64,000 nt of DNA from Tessaracoccus caeni (lineage in GTDB: Bacteria > Actinomycetota > Actinomycetes > Propionibacteriales > Propionibacteriaceae), in NCBI RefSeq assembly GCF_029211185.1, contig NZ_JARGDO010000003.1, positions 208,523 to 272,522 on the forward strand, written 5' to 3'. Position 1 is the first letter of the stretch, and each line of letters opens with the position of its first letter. The notes beneath the pieces were generated by a model. The model did not search any database, was not told the DNA's origin, and was given only the letters and a program-made list of their open reading frames with translations. The position numbers and the translations under genes are program-made. Below are positions 57,347 to 64,000 of this stretch, piece after piece.

Positions 57347-58146
57347 AGCTCACGAAGCTCGCCGTCGCGCTGAGTGCCACCGTCCTCCTCGCCGCCTGCG
57401 GCGGCAACACCACCCCCACCGATACGGAGAGCCCGGCGGCTCCCGAGACGTCGGCCAGCCAGAGCGCTCCGGCCGACCCGACGACTCCGGCCGCAGCGCC
57501 CACGTCGGATGCCATCGTCTTCGCCGCCGCCTCGCTGAATGCCGTCTTCCCCGAGATCGCCGACGCGAAGTACTCCTTCGACGGCTCGTCGGGCCTGGTC
57601 GACCAGATGATGGGCGGCGCCCCGGCCGACGTGTTCGCCTCCGCCGACCAGAAGAACATGGACAAGGCCGTTGCCGAGGGCCTCATCGACGGCGATCCCG
57701 TGATGTTCGCCACCAACTACCTGGTGGTCGTCACCCCGGCCGACAACCCGGCGGGGATCACCGGCTTCGACGCGTCGCTCGACGGAAAGAAGCTGGTCAT
57801 CTGCGCCGCCGACGTGCCCTGCGGCGCGGCGACCCTCAAGGCCGCCGAGGCCAACAACCTCACCCTGACGCCGGTTTCCGAGGAGGCCAAGGTCACCGAC
57901 GTGCTCGGCAAGGTCACCTCCGGTGAGGCCGATGCAGGCCTGGTCTACGCCACCGACGCCACTGGCGCCGGCGATGCCGTGCAGGTCTTCGACGTGCCCG
58001 GCGCCAAGGAGGATCCCAACACCTACTGGATCGCCAAGGTCAAGGACGCCCCGAACGGCGCGGCGGCCGATGCCGTCATCGCCGCCATCACCGGCGCCGA
58101 CGGCCAGGCTGCGCTCGCCGGCTACGGCTTCGGTCCGGCGCAGTAG
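57343..58146 (+). CDS. modA: molybdate ABC transporter substrate-binding lipoprotein
   Basis: 267 residues with lipobox LLAAC and a Thr/Pro/Ala linker to about 60, then a type II binding fold (VFAAASLNAVFPEIA, FDGSSGLVDQMMGGAPADVFASAD, GEADAGLVYATDA). ModA captures molybdate or tungstate outside the membrane for ModBC. Start overlaps the regulator stop; modB follows after 12 bases. Confidence 0.93.
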   Translation: MKLTKLAVALSATVLLAACGGNTTPTDTESPAAPETSASQSAPADPTTPAAAPTSDAIVFAAASLNAVFPEIADAKYSFDGSSGLVDQMMGGAPADVFASADQKNMDKAVAEGLIDGDPVMFATNYLVVVTPADNPAGITGFDASLDGKKLVICAADVPCGAATLKAAEANNLTLTPVSEEAKVTDVLGKVTSGEADAGLVYATDATGAGDAVQVFDVPGAKEDPNTYWIAKVKDAPNGAAADAVIAAITGADGQAALAGYGFGPAQ

Positions 58147-58158
58147 TCGTCTCGTTCC

Positions 58159-58950
58159 GTGACACCCTTCCCCCGGTGGGCGTGGGCCCCGTTCGGCCTG
58201 GGCCTGGCCCTGCTGTCGGTGCCGCTCATCGGGATGCTGGGCCGGGTCTCCTGGGCCCAGCTACCGGAGTTGCTGACGTCGGAGCGCGCACTGGACGCGC
58301 TCCGACTCAGCCTCCTCACCTGCGTGATCTCGACGACGATCGTCCTGATCCTCGGCGTTCCCACCGCCTTGGTGCTGGCTCGGACCCGAGGCTGGTGGAC
58401 CGAGGTCGCCCGCACCCTGGTGACCGTGCCGATGGTGCTGCCGCCCGTCGTCGCCGGCTTGGCGCTGCTGGTCACCTTCGGTCGACGCGGCCTGGTGGGT
58501 CAGCATCTCTCCGCGATGGGCATCGAGATCGGCTTCACCACGGCCGCTGTGGTGCTGGCGCAGTCGTTCGTCTCGCTGCCCTTCCTGGTCATCTCCGTCG
58601 AGGGCGCGCTGCGCACGTCGAGCAGCCAGCTGGAACGTGTCGCCGCCAACCTCGGGGCTTCGCCCAGTCGCGTGTTCTGGCGGGTCACCCTGCCGGTGAT
58701 CCGGCCCGCCTTGGCCTCCGGCACGGCCCTGTCCTTCGCTCGGTCGCTCGGCGAGTTCGGTGCGACGCTGACCTTCGCCGGATCCTTGCAGGGAACGACG
58801 CGGACCCTTCCGTTGGAGATCTACCTGCTGCGCGAGTCGGATTCCGAGATCGCCCTGGCCTTGGCGCTGGTGCTGGTCGTCGTGGCCGTAGCCATCGTGT
58901 TCGTCTCGACGCGATTCCAGGCGTGGGGGCACCACAATGACGCTCTCTGA
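58159..58950 (+). CDS. modB: molybdate ABC transporter permease
   Basis: 263 residues, five to six helices, with the EAA-loop region ERVAANLGASPSRVFWRVTLPVIRPALASG and FARSLGEFGATLTFAG, typical of ModB. GTG start. The last codons and the stop (DAL, TGA) coincide with an ACGCTCTCTGAGG sequence that matches the end of the nearby repeat, so the C terminus may be altered by it. Confidence 0.92.
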   Translation: MTPFPRWAWAPFGLGLALLSVPLIGMLGRVSWAQLPELLTSERALDALRLSLLTCVISTTIVLILGVPTALVLARTRGWWTEVARTLVTVPMVLPPVVAGLALLVTFGRRGLVGQHLSAMGIEIGFTTAAVVLAQSFVSLPFLVISVEGALRTSSSQLERVAANLGASPSRVFWRVTLPVIRPALASGTALSFARSLGEFGATLTFAGSLQGTTRTLPLEIYLLRESDSEIALALALVLVVVAVAIVFVSTRFQAWGHHNDAL

Positions 58951-58964
58951 GGGGAATTATGATG

Positions 58965-59099
58965 ACGCTCTTTGAGGTGCGGAGCGCAGCGGAGCCTCGA
59001 AAAGAGCGCGACCGTGCGTGAGGACTTGTGGTCGGGATCGTCGTTTGGCTGCGGGCTGGGCCCTTTCGAGGCTCGCTTCGCTCGCACCTCAAGGAGCGT
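58965..59099 (+). repeat. 135-bp TIR element between modB and modC
   Basis: Termini ACGCTCTTTGAGGTGCG and CGCACCTCAAGGAGCGT as inverted repeats, with inner arms GCCTCGAAAAGAG / CCTTTCGAGGC. It belongs with the two units at 41440 and 41718. It separates modC from modB but the modC ribosome-binding region lies just after it. Confidence 0.85.
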
Positions 59100-59110
59100 G
59101 GGGGATGGCC

Positions 59111-60178
59111 ATGACTGAGTTCCTGAGCATCAATGCCCGGGTGGACGTGCGCGACGTGGAGTTGCGCGTCGCCGTGCGTGAGGGGGAGACCGTGGCCGTC
59201 GTCGGGCCTAACGGCGCGGGCAAGTCGACTCTGCTGCACCTGATCGCCGGATCGTTGCGACCCGACTCGGGCTCGATCACCCTGCGTGGATCCGAGCTGA
59301 GCGGTCCGACGCGACACCTGCCGCCGCATCGTCGCCGCTTCTCCTTCGTCGAGCAGCACTCGTTGCTGTTCCCGCATCTGAGCGTGCTGGACAACGTCGC
59401 CTTCGGACCCCGATCCCGCGGTGTGCCGAAGGCCGAGGCTCGCGCCCGGGCTCGCGTCGAGTTGGAGGCCACCGCCTGTGCGGAACTCGCCGAGCGCAAC
59501 CCCAGGCAGCTCTCCGGCGGCCAGGCACAGCGCATCTCGCTGGCCCGCGCGCTGGCGATCGATCCCGAGATCCTGTTGCTCGACGAACCCTTCGCGGCGC
59601 TGGATGTCTCCGTCACGCCCGACCTGCGACGGCTGCTGCGCGAGCGGCTCGCCGACCAGACGGCCCTGCTGGTGACCCACGACTTCCTCGACGTCGTCAC
59701 GCTCGCCGACCGGGTGATCGTCGTCGAGGACGGACGCGTGGTCGCCGACGGACCGGTGGCGGAGGTGTGCGCCGCGCCACCCACGCGATTCCTCGCGGAC
59801 TTCGTCGGAGTGAACCTGCTGACCGGAACCGCCGCCGCGGGCAACGAGCTGAGGGTCGGAGACCAGATCCTGGTGGGAGCGGAGCCGACTCTCCAGCAGG
59901 GCCACCCGGCCAGGGCCACCGTTGCCCCCAATGCGGTGAGCGTCTTCCTGACCGCGCCTGAGGGCAGCCCGCGCAACGTGTTGAGCGGCACCGTCGAGTT
60001 GATCGAGTCGCGCGGCAGCATCGTCGGCGTCACCGTCGACGTGTCCGGTCAGCGCCTCCGCGCGGATCTCACCGCCGGCGCTGTCGCCGAGCTCTCCCTC
60101 GTCCCAGGCACGCCGGTCTACGCCGTCGTCAAAGCCACCCAGGTCCAGCTGCACCCCGACACCCACGACGGTGTCTAG
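59111..60178 (+). CDS. modC: molybdate ABC transporter ATPase
   Basis: 355 residues. Walker A VGPNGAGKSTLL, signature RQLSGGQAQRISLARAL, Walker B ILLLDEPFAALD, switch VTHDFLD, then a C-terminal TOBE/Mop domain (RNVLSGTVELIESRGSIVGVTVDVSG). It powers ModB and senses molybdate through the Mop domain. ATG 59111 has GGGGGATG upstream; ATG 59105 is two codons earlier. Confidence 0.93.
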   Translation: MTEFLSINARVDVRDVELRVAVREGETVAVVGPNGAGKSTLLHLIAGSLRPDSGSITLRGSELSGPTRHLPPHRRRFSFVEQHSLLFPHLSVLDNVAFGPRSRGVPKAEARARARVELEATACAELAERNPRQLSGGQAQRISLARALAIDPEILLLDEPFAALDVSVTPDLRRLLRERLADQTALLVTHDFLDVVTLADRVIVVEDGRVVADGPVAEVCAAPPTRFLADFVGVNLLTGTAAAGNELRVGDQILVGAEPTLQQGHPARATVAPNAVSVFLTAPEGSPRNVLSGTVELIESRGSIVGVTVDVSGQRLRADLTAGAVAELSLVPGTPVYAVVKATQVQLHPDTHDGV

Positions 60179-60179
60179 G

Positions 60180-60372
60180 GACTTGTGATTGGGTTTCCGC
60201 GGATTCTTACGCTGGGTCTCCTCGAGGCTCGGCCGCGGGCGGCCTCGCACCTCGAAGACCGTCATCAACCGGCAGCCGAACGCTCAGCCCGACACTGTGA
60301 TCGGGTTCCTGGGGATTCTCGCGTTGGGTCTCCTCGAGGCTCGGCCGCGGGCGGCCTCGCACCTCGAAGAGG
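60180..60372 (+). repeat. two family-R repeats in 112-bp tandem after modC
   Basis: A segment starting GTGATTGGGTTTCC (about 60186) recurs as GTGATCGGGTTCC about 112 bases on. Each contains TCTCCTCGAGGCTCGGCCGC-GGGCGGCCTCGCACCTCGAAG, with the second ending next to the stop codon of the convergent lipoprotein gene. No gene is present. Confidence 0.82.
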
Positions 60373-61752
60373 TTACTCGACGGTGTACAGCTCGATGGCG
60401 GGGTCGTCGCGGACCTCGTCGGTGTGGCGCTGCAGCTCCACCGTCAGTTCCTCGGTGGTCAGGTCGCCGCTCAGGAAGCGTGTCATCAACGCGTCGAAGG
60501 GCTGCTGCAGGCCGTAGTGGGAGATGAACCGCCAGGAGAAGACGTGGTCTCCTGCTTCGGCCAGCATCCGGGTTTGGGCTCCGAGGGAGGTGGATCCGGT
60601 GTCGGCAGGCACTGTGTCCTTCACGATGGTCGGCACCAGGTTGGTCACCGCGAAGTGCGCGGCGGCATCCCGGGAGAGCATGGTGCGGAGGAACTCCTTG
60701 CCGCCGACCACGCTCGCGGCGGCCTTCGGCACCACGAAGGCCTCTGCGGCGGAGGCGTGGATGGCGGCGTGAGGCATCGTCGGGGAAGAGGTGAGCGTCG
60801 GCCCCGGACCGCACGTCATCCGGAACCCCTCGGCGGTCTGATCCAGCATCTCGCGCTCGATCCAGGCGCCGGAGGGATACAGCAGCGAACGACCCTCGAG
60901 CGACCAGGTGGCCTGCGTGGCGAGATAGCCGGCGTCGGGATCGACGGGCTGCATGAAACCGCGTCGCACGCATTCCTCGAGCTGGGTCAGGGTCCGCAGA
61001 ACGGCGGGGTGCTGCCAGGCTCCGCCGGCGACCCCGTCCAGGGCGCGTCGCACCTCGTCGCCGCTCTCCTTGATCGCCGATGAGATCGCCAGCTCGAGAT
61101 AGTAGGTGGCGGCGTCGGGCGACCAGGCGAAGAGATATCGCTGCTCCTTCGAGGCGAGCTCACCCAGCTCGAGCATCTCGTCCCACGTCGCAGGCAGGCT
61201 CCAGCCCCTCTCCTCGAAGAGGGAGGCCGAATACCACAGGCCATAGACGGTGAAGACGTAGTTGAGGGCGAGCAGTCGACCGTCGAAGGTGCCCGGCGAC
61301 AACGCCGAGCTGTACAGCGTGTCCTTGATGGGGGTGCCCTCGAGGTTGGGCGCGTCCACCAGATCGTTCAAGGGCTCGAGTTGGTCCAGCATCGATCCGA
61401 TCGGCAGCGCGCCGGCCCCCGAGTTGTTGACGACGTCGGGCGGGTCGGCGGCGAGATCCAAGTCGGAGATGCGTTCCAGCCCGGTGACCGCCACCGTCAC
61501 GCCGGTCAGCCGGTCCTGCAATGAGTCGGCGACGTAGTGGGCATACCCGGTGCCGTAGCCCCCATCGAAGATCGCCACTCTGAGATGGGCGGGGGCGAGG
61601 GTACCGAACGGGGTGTCGGGCGCGGCCGACGACGTGGGCGAGCTGGAGGGCGACGGGGAGGTGGGGGCGATGATGTCGTCGGTGCATGCCGTCAGCGTGG
61701 CGGCGACGGAGACCGAGCTCAGCAGTGCGCGCCGGCTGAACGTGCTCGTCAT
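60373..61752 (-). CDS. extracellular solute-binding lipoprotein (sugar ABC type), orphan
   Basis: 459 residues. The N terminus has a twin-arginine-like SRRALLSSVSVAATLTAC with the lipobox Cys23, suggesting Tat export and lipidation. A bacterial extracellular solute-binding protein family 1 fold follows (WSLPATWDEMLELGELASKEQRYLF, GRSLLYPSGAWIEREML). No permease or ATPase gene is adjacent, so it may serve a shared ATPase elsewhere. Ligand unknown, probably an oligosaccharide. Confidence 0.82.
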   Translation of the reverse strand: MTSTFSRRALLSSVSVAATLTACTDDIIAPTSPSPSSSPTSSAAPDTPFGTLAPAHLRVAIFDGGYGTGYAHYVADSLQDRLTGVTVAVTGLERISDLDLAADPPDVVNNSGAGALPIGSMLDQLEPLNDLVDAPNLEGTPIKDTLYSSALSPGTFDGRLLALNYVFTVYGLWYSASLFEERGWSLPATWDEMLELGELASKEQRYLFAWSPDAATYYLELAISSAIKESGDEVRRALDGVAGGAWQHPAVLRTLTQLEECVRRGFMQPVDPDAGYLATQATWSLEGRSLLYPSGAWIEREMLDQTAEGFRMTCGPGPTLTSSPTMPHAAIHASAAEAFVVPKAAASVVGGKEFLRTMLSRDAAAHFAVTNLVPTIVKDTVPADTGSTSLGAQTRMLAEAGDHVFSWRFISHYGLQQPFDALMTRFLSGDLTTEELTVELQRHTDEVRDDPAIELYTVE

Positions 61753-61849
61753 TGCTCGTCCCCCTCCCTGTGTCGAATCGCGGTGATCATGGTCTCCGCG
61801 ACTCCTCGTGAGCCTACCCCGAGACGCTGTGAGCGAGCTGTGCAGCCTA

Positions 61850-61932
61850 GAGATCGCGCCAGTGGTGGTGCCTAATGCGGCGTGCTGGATGGCGACCTGG
61901 CAACGTTCTCGAGCTCGCTGGCATGTCGGTTG
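61850..61932. mobile_element. MITE copy C, left fragment
   Basis: GAGATCGCGCCAGTGGTGG onwards matches copy B in order through its first half (GCTGGATGGCGACCTGGCAACG) with several changes, then homology ends near 61932. Confidence 0.7.
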
Positions 61933-62181
61933 TCATCCTTTTGGGGGACACGATTGCCATCCCGGAGACAGGGCGACCGACGAAACGCCCCCCTTTGGCG
62001 ATCGCAGCGTCGATGATCCCCTAGTCACAGGGCTGTTCGCGGGAGAACGCCGGAAAAAGTGAGCGGGTAGTTCAGTGATGGGAGAACTCTTCAGTTGCCC
62101 TACCCATCGTGATAGGTTCCTGGGGCAGGCGTCGTTGAGTGGAGAGGTGTCCTCATGCCCCGTCGTCTGGGCTGTTGGGGG

Positions 62182-62225
62182 GTGACTGGTGGACTCGGCC
62201 AAGTGGGGGCCGAGTCCCCAGTCAC
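62182..62225 (-). terminator. long hairpin downstream of the response regulator
   Basis: An 18-bp stem (62182-62200 with 62208-62225) with a single bulged T and a 7-base loop, 48 bases past the stop of the minus-strand response-regulator gene. Confidence 0.65.
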
Positions 62226-62250
62226 ACAGGCCTAAGGCTGGATCCACCGA

Positions 62251-62273
62251 TTGCCACCTACTTGCGGGATCTC
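62251..62273. mobile_element. MITE copy C, right end fragment
   Basis: TGCCACCTACTTGCGGGATCTC is identical to the right end of copy A and is followed by TAA. The response-regulator stop codon TAG (complement of 62273-62275) spans this boundary. Confidence 0.7.
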
Positions 62274-62962
62274 TAAGCCTGGATGCCTCTGAGATCCTGT
62301 TCTTCCTGCACGTCGAACCAGCCATCGACCATGGCTTCGGTGGCCGCGTGCGTGGTGTTGTGCACGGTGCGTCCCACCAAGCCGTACTTCTCGTAGGCCC
62401 GCCGCAGGTAGGTCTTTACCGTCGACGCTGAGATCTCGGGACTGAACTGGCGTCCGATCGCCTTGACGGGAACCCCCTGCGCCGCGAGACGAAGACACTC
62501 GAGTTCCTGCTGGGTGAGGGCCGGGACGCTCTCGCTCGCCTCCAGCACCATCTGGGCCAGGGCGCTCGACGGTGCCCATCCGGTGTTCGCCACCGAGACG
62601 ATCGCCTGAGTGAGATGGTCGATCGGGTCGGCCTTCAGCACCAACCCACGAGCGCCCGCGGCCATGGCCAGATGCACCGGCACCCGACGCTGGTCGGCGG
62701 TGAAGACGATGCTGGGAATGTCCATCCTGGTCAGCTCGGCGATCACGAGGTGCCCCGTCGCTCGACCCTCCACGATCAGATCGACGACGGCTACATCCGG
62801 CGGAGACGCCGTCGTCAGCGCAAGGAACTCCGTCGGGGAGCTGTGCGTGTGAGTGATGGTGATCGGTTCGCTGCTGGCGGTGATGATGCTGCGCACCGAG
62901 CGCAGGACGAGCGGATGATCGTCCAAGACGGCGACCCGGATGGCGGCAGACATGACACTCAT
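62273..62962 (-). CDS. NarL/FixJ-type response regulator
   Basis: 229 residues. Receiver domain: VAVLDDHP (acidic pair), DVAVVDLIVEG (phosphorylated Asp), VFTADQ and VLKADP. C-terminal LuxR HTH: LTQQELECLRLAAQGVPVKAIGRQF...ASTVKTYLRRAYEKYGL. It is coupled by ATGA to the sensor gene upstream. Target genes are unknown; the stop codon is at a MITE end. Confidence 0.88.
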   Translation of the reverse strand: MSVMSAAIRVAVLDDHPLVLRSVRSIITASSEPITITHTHSSPTEFLALTTASPPDVAVVDLIVEGRATGHLVIAELTRMDIPSIVFTADQRRVPVHLAMAAGARGLVLKADPIDHLTQAIVSVANTGWAPSSALAQMVLEASESVPALTQQELECLRLAAQGVPVKAIGRQFSPEISASTVKTYLRRAYEKYGLVGRTVHNTTHAATEAMVDGWFDVQEEQDLRGIQA

Positions 62963-63867
62963 CGTAGTGAGGCCCTCTTCGGGGCCGGGACCGCGGCCTG
63001 GGTGAAGTCCTCGTCCACCGTCACCAGCCACTCCGCCACGTCGTGCTGCTGGTCTGCGGTCAGGCCTGGGGACGCGACGGTCACCGTCACGGTGCGCTGA
63101 CCCGACGTGACGGTGAGGCGCTGACCTGCGACGGCATCCGGCAAGGCGTCGAGGAGCCGACCCAGCTCGTCCTGCGTCGATGGCGGGATCTCGTCGGTGC
63201 TGAGGCGGCATTCCCATCCCCGCCTGCGCAAGGCGTCGAGGTGCTCCGAGAGGTCGGTGGTGTCGGGCCAGAGCCGGAGATCGTCTCGCATCCTGGCCTC
63301 GAGGAGTGAGGCGGTGCGACGAGTGGCGGGCGCGTCGGGATCGAGTCGACCCTGAGCGACGCCCATGAGGAACGGCAGGGTGAGCGCGCGGGCGTGGTCG
63401 AGCCACTCCCGCCACACGGTCTCGCGTTGCGCAGCCGCCTGGATGCGAGCCTGCGCGAACTCCTCCAGCTGCCTGCTGCGGTAGGCGTGGTTCGACACCT
63501 TGGTAGCGCCGATGCTCAGGATCAGGGTGATGACGGTGTAGCTCAGGATGGCCAGCACCGAGCCGTAGTGCGTGGTGAGCGTCGCCCGGAGACCGATGAG
63601 CAGGACCGCGCCCAGCAAAGTGCCGGCGCAGAACAGCGTGGCCATGCCGACGATGCACCATCTGATCGTCTGAGCGGGCAGCACCAGCAGCATGATCGCG
63701 CAGGACAGGGAGATCACCCAGAGATCCCACCCGTTGCTGAGCGACGGATCGATCCAGGCGTAGTTCGCCAGCGCCGCCACCACCGCGAGAGCGGTCAGCG
63801 CCCAGCCGGCGCGATAGTCCATGCGGCCTCGGAGCAGCAACAGCGTCGCCCACGCGATCACCGCCAC
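62959..63867 (-). CDS. sensor-kinase-like membrane protein, 5' end probably cut by an IS
   Basis: About 303 residues from GTG 63867: five membrane helices (to about 125), a coiled helix QLEEFAQARIQAAAQRETVWREW, and a C-terminal region of about 170 residues in the place of a histidine-kinase core. I see no firm H-box or N-box, so it is a degenerate or unusual kinase. The frame stays open upstream to 63899 through the end of an IS element (about 63879). The real start and perhaps part of the N terminus are lost. Confidence 0.65.
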   Translation of the reverse strand: MAVIAWATLLLLRGRMDYRAGWALTALAVVAALANYAWIDPSLSNGWDLWVISLSCAIMLLVLPAQTIRWCIVGMATLFCAGTLLGAVLLIGLRATLTTHYGSVLAILSYTVITLILSIGATKVSNHAYRSRQLEEFAQARIQAAAQRETVWREWLDHARALTLPFLMGVAQGRLDPDAPATRRTASLLEARMRDDLRLWPDTTDLSEHLDALRRRGWECRLSTDEIPPSTQDELGRLLDALPDAVAGQRLTVTSGQRTVTVTVASPGLTADQQHDVAEWLVTVDEDFTQAAVPAPKRASLR

Positions 63868-63878
63868 CAGGCCTGGGC

Positions 63879-64000
63879 TGACCCCGTTTCGTAGGTCCAG
63901 TCGTTATGAGGGTCGTCCTGTTGCCCGCGGTCGCGGGCAGGGAGACTGGTCAGATCATGACGAACAGCAGGAAGCGTCACACCCCGGAGCAGGTCGTCCG
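63879..64000 (+). mobile_element. IS3-family insertion sequence, left end
   Basis: The element seems to begin at TGACCCCGTTTCGTAGG (63879), as IS3-group ends start with TGA. A GC hairpin (about 63921-63939) and an AGGGAG region precede a transposase start at 63957. The element continues beyond the window. Confidence 0.7.
63957..64000 (+). CDS. IS3-family transposase OrfA, partial
   Basis: The first 14 codons read MTNSRKRHTPEQVV, which matches the start of IS3-family OrfA proteins (basic start, RHTPEQVVRKL-type HTH lead). The 3' part lies outside the window. Confidence 0.75.
   Translation, partial: MTNSRKRHTPEQVV

Larger units (their letters stand above)
61753..62272. other. 520-bp gap with MITE fragments and structured region
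   Basis: No convincing gene. The gap holds MITE copy C fragments at 61850-61932 and 62251-62273, and a hairpin at 62182-62225. A short possible ORF of 26 codons on the plus strand starts at ATG 62155 with GAGAGG upstream and runs through the hairpin; I do not call it. Confidence 0.7.

Overview
The window is high-GC DNA from an actinomycete. Codons are strongly G/C-ending, GTG and TTG starts are common, several genes look leaderless, and the actinobacterial pairs tadA with its associated protein and MoaD/ThiS-type moaD are present. The gene content fits Propionibacteriales, but no rRNA is present to fix the genus.

Left part (1-25 kb): surface and exopolysaccharide functions. Two tandem secreted LamG/PKD adhesin-like proteins (the first cut by the window edge) are followed by an O-antigen-ligase-like polymerase whose end is lost in a G22/C36 homopolymer junction that looks like an assembly artefact. 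Across that junction, on the minus strand, lie a secreted beta-helix protein, a Wzz-like chain-length protein, a secreted metallophosphoesterase, a TagD-like cytidylyltransferase, a HIT protein and dTDP-rhamnose genes (a fused rmlCD, rmlB, divergent rmlA). A polyprenyl-phosphate sugar transferase follows, then housekeeping genes: ppk2, an esterase, an oxidoreductase, upp, the tadA pair, tRNA-Ser(CGA), a HAD phosphatase, a LytR_C protein and a winged-helix regulator.

Middle and right part (28-60 kb): a nitrate-respiration and molybdenum-cofactor island. It holds moaA, moaD, mobA, narGHJI, two NarK-type transporters, moaE, moeB, a DsbA-like/CcdA/MFS cassette, moeA, moaC, a FecBCD-type ABC importer, mogA, a HTH-TOBE regulator and modABC. 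Together these genes import molybdate, build and insert bis-MGD cofactor, assemble nitrate reductase and move nitrate and nitrite across the membrane. The island is peppered with accessory DNA: two AAA/DUF4143 ATPase genes, a LysR-yeiH pair flanked by inverted copies of a 160-bp MITE, and several copies of small repeats ending in ACGCTCTTTGAGG-like termini, which often provide the stop codon of the neighbouring gene.

Right edge (60-64 kb): a lone Tat-type solute-binding lipoprotein, a NarL-type response regulator and a sensor-kinase-like gene whose 5' end appears cut by an IS3-family element that starts at about 63879 and runs off the window. Most intergenic gaps contain long perfect hairpins acting as terminators, many shared by convergent genes. 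I see no CRISPR array, prophage or rRNA.
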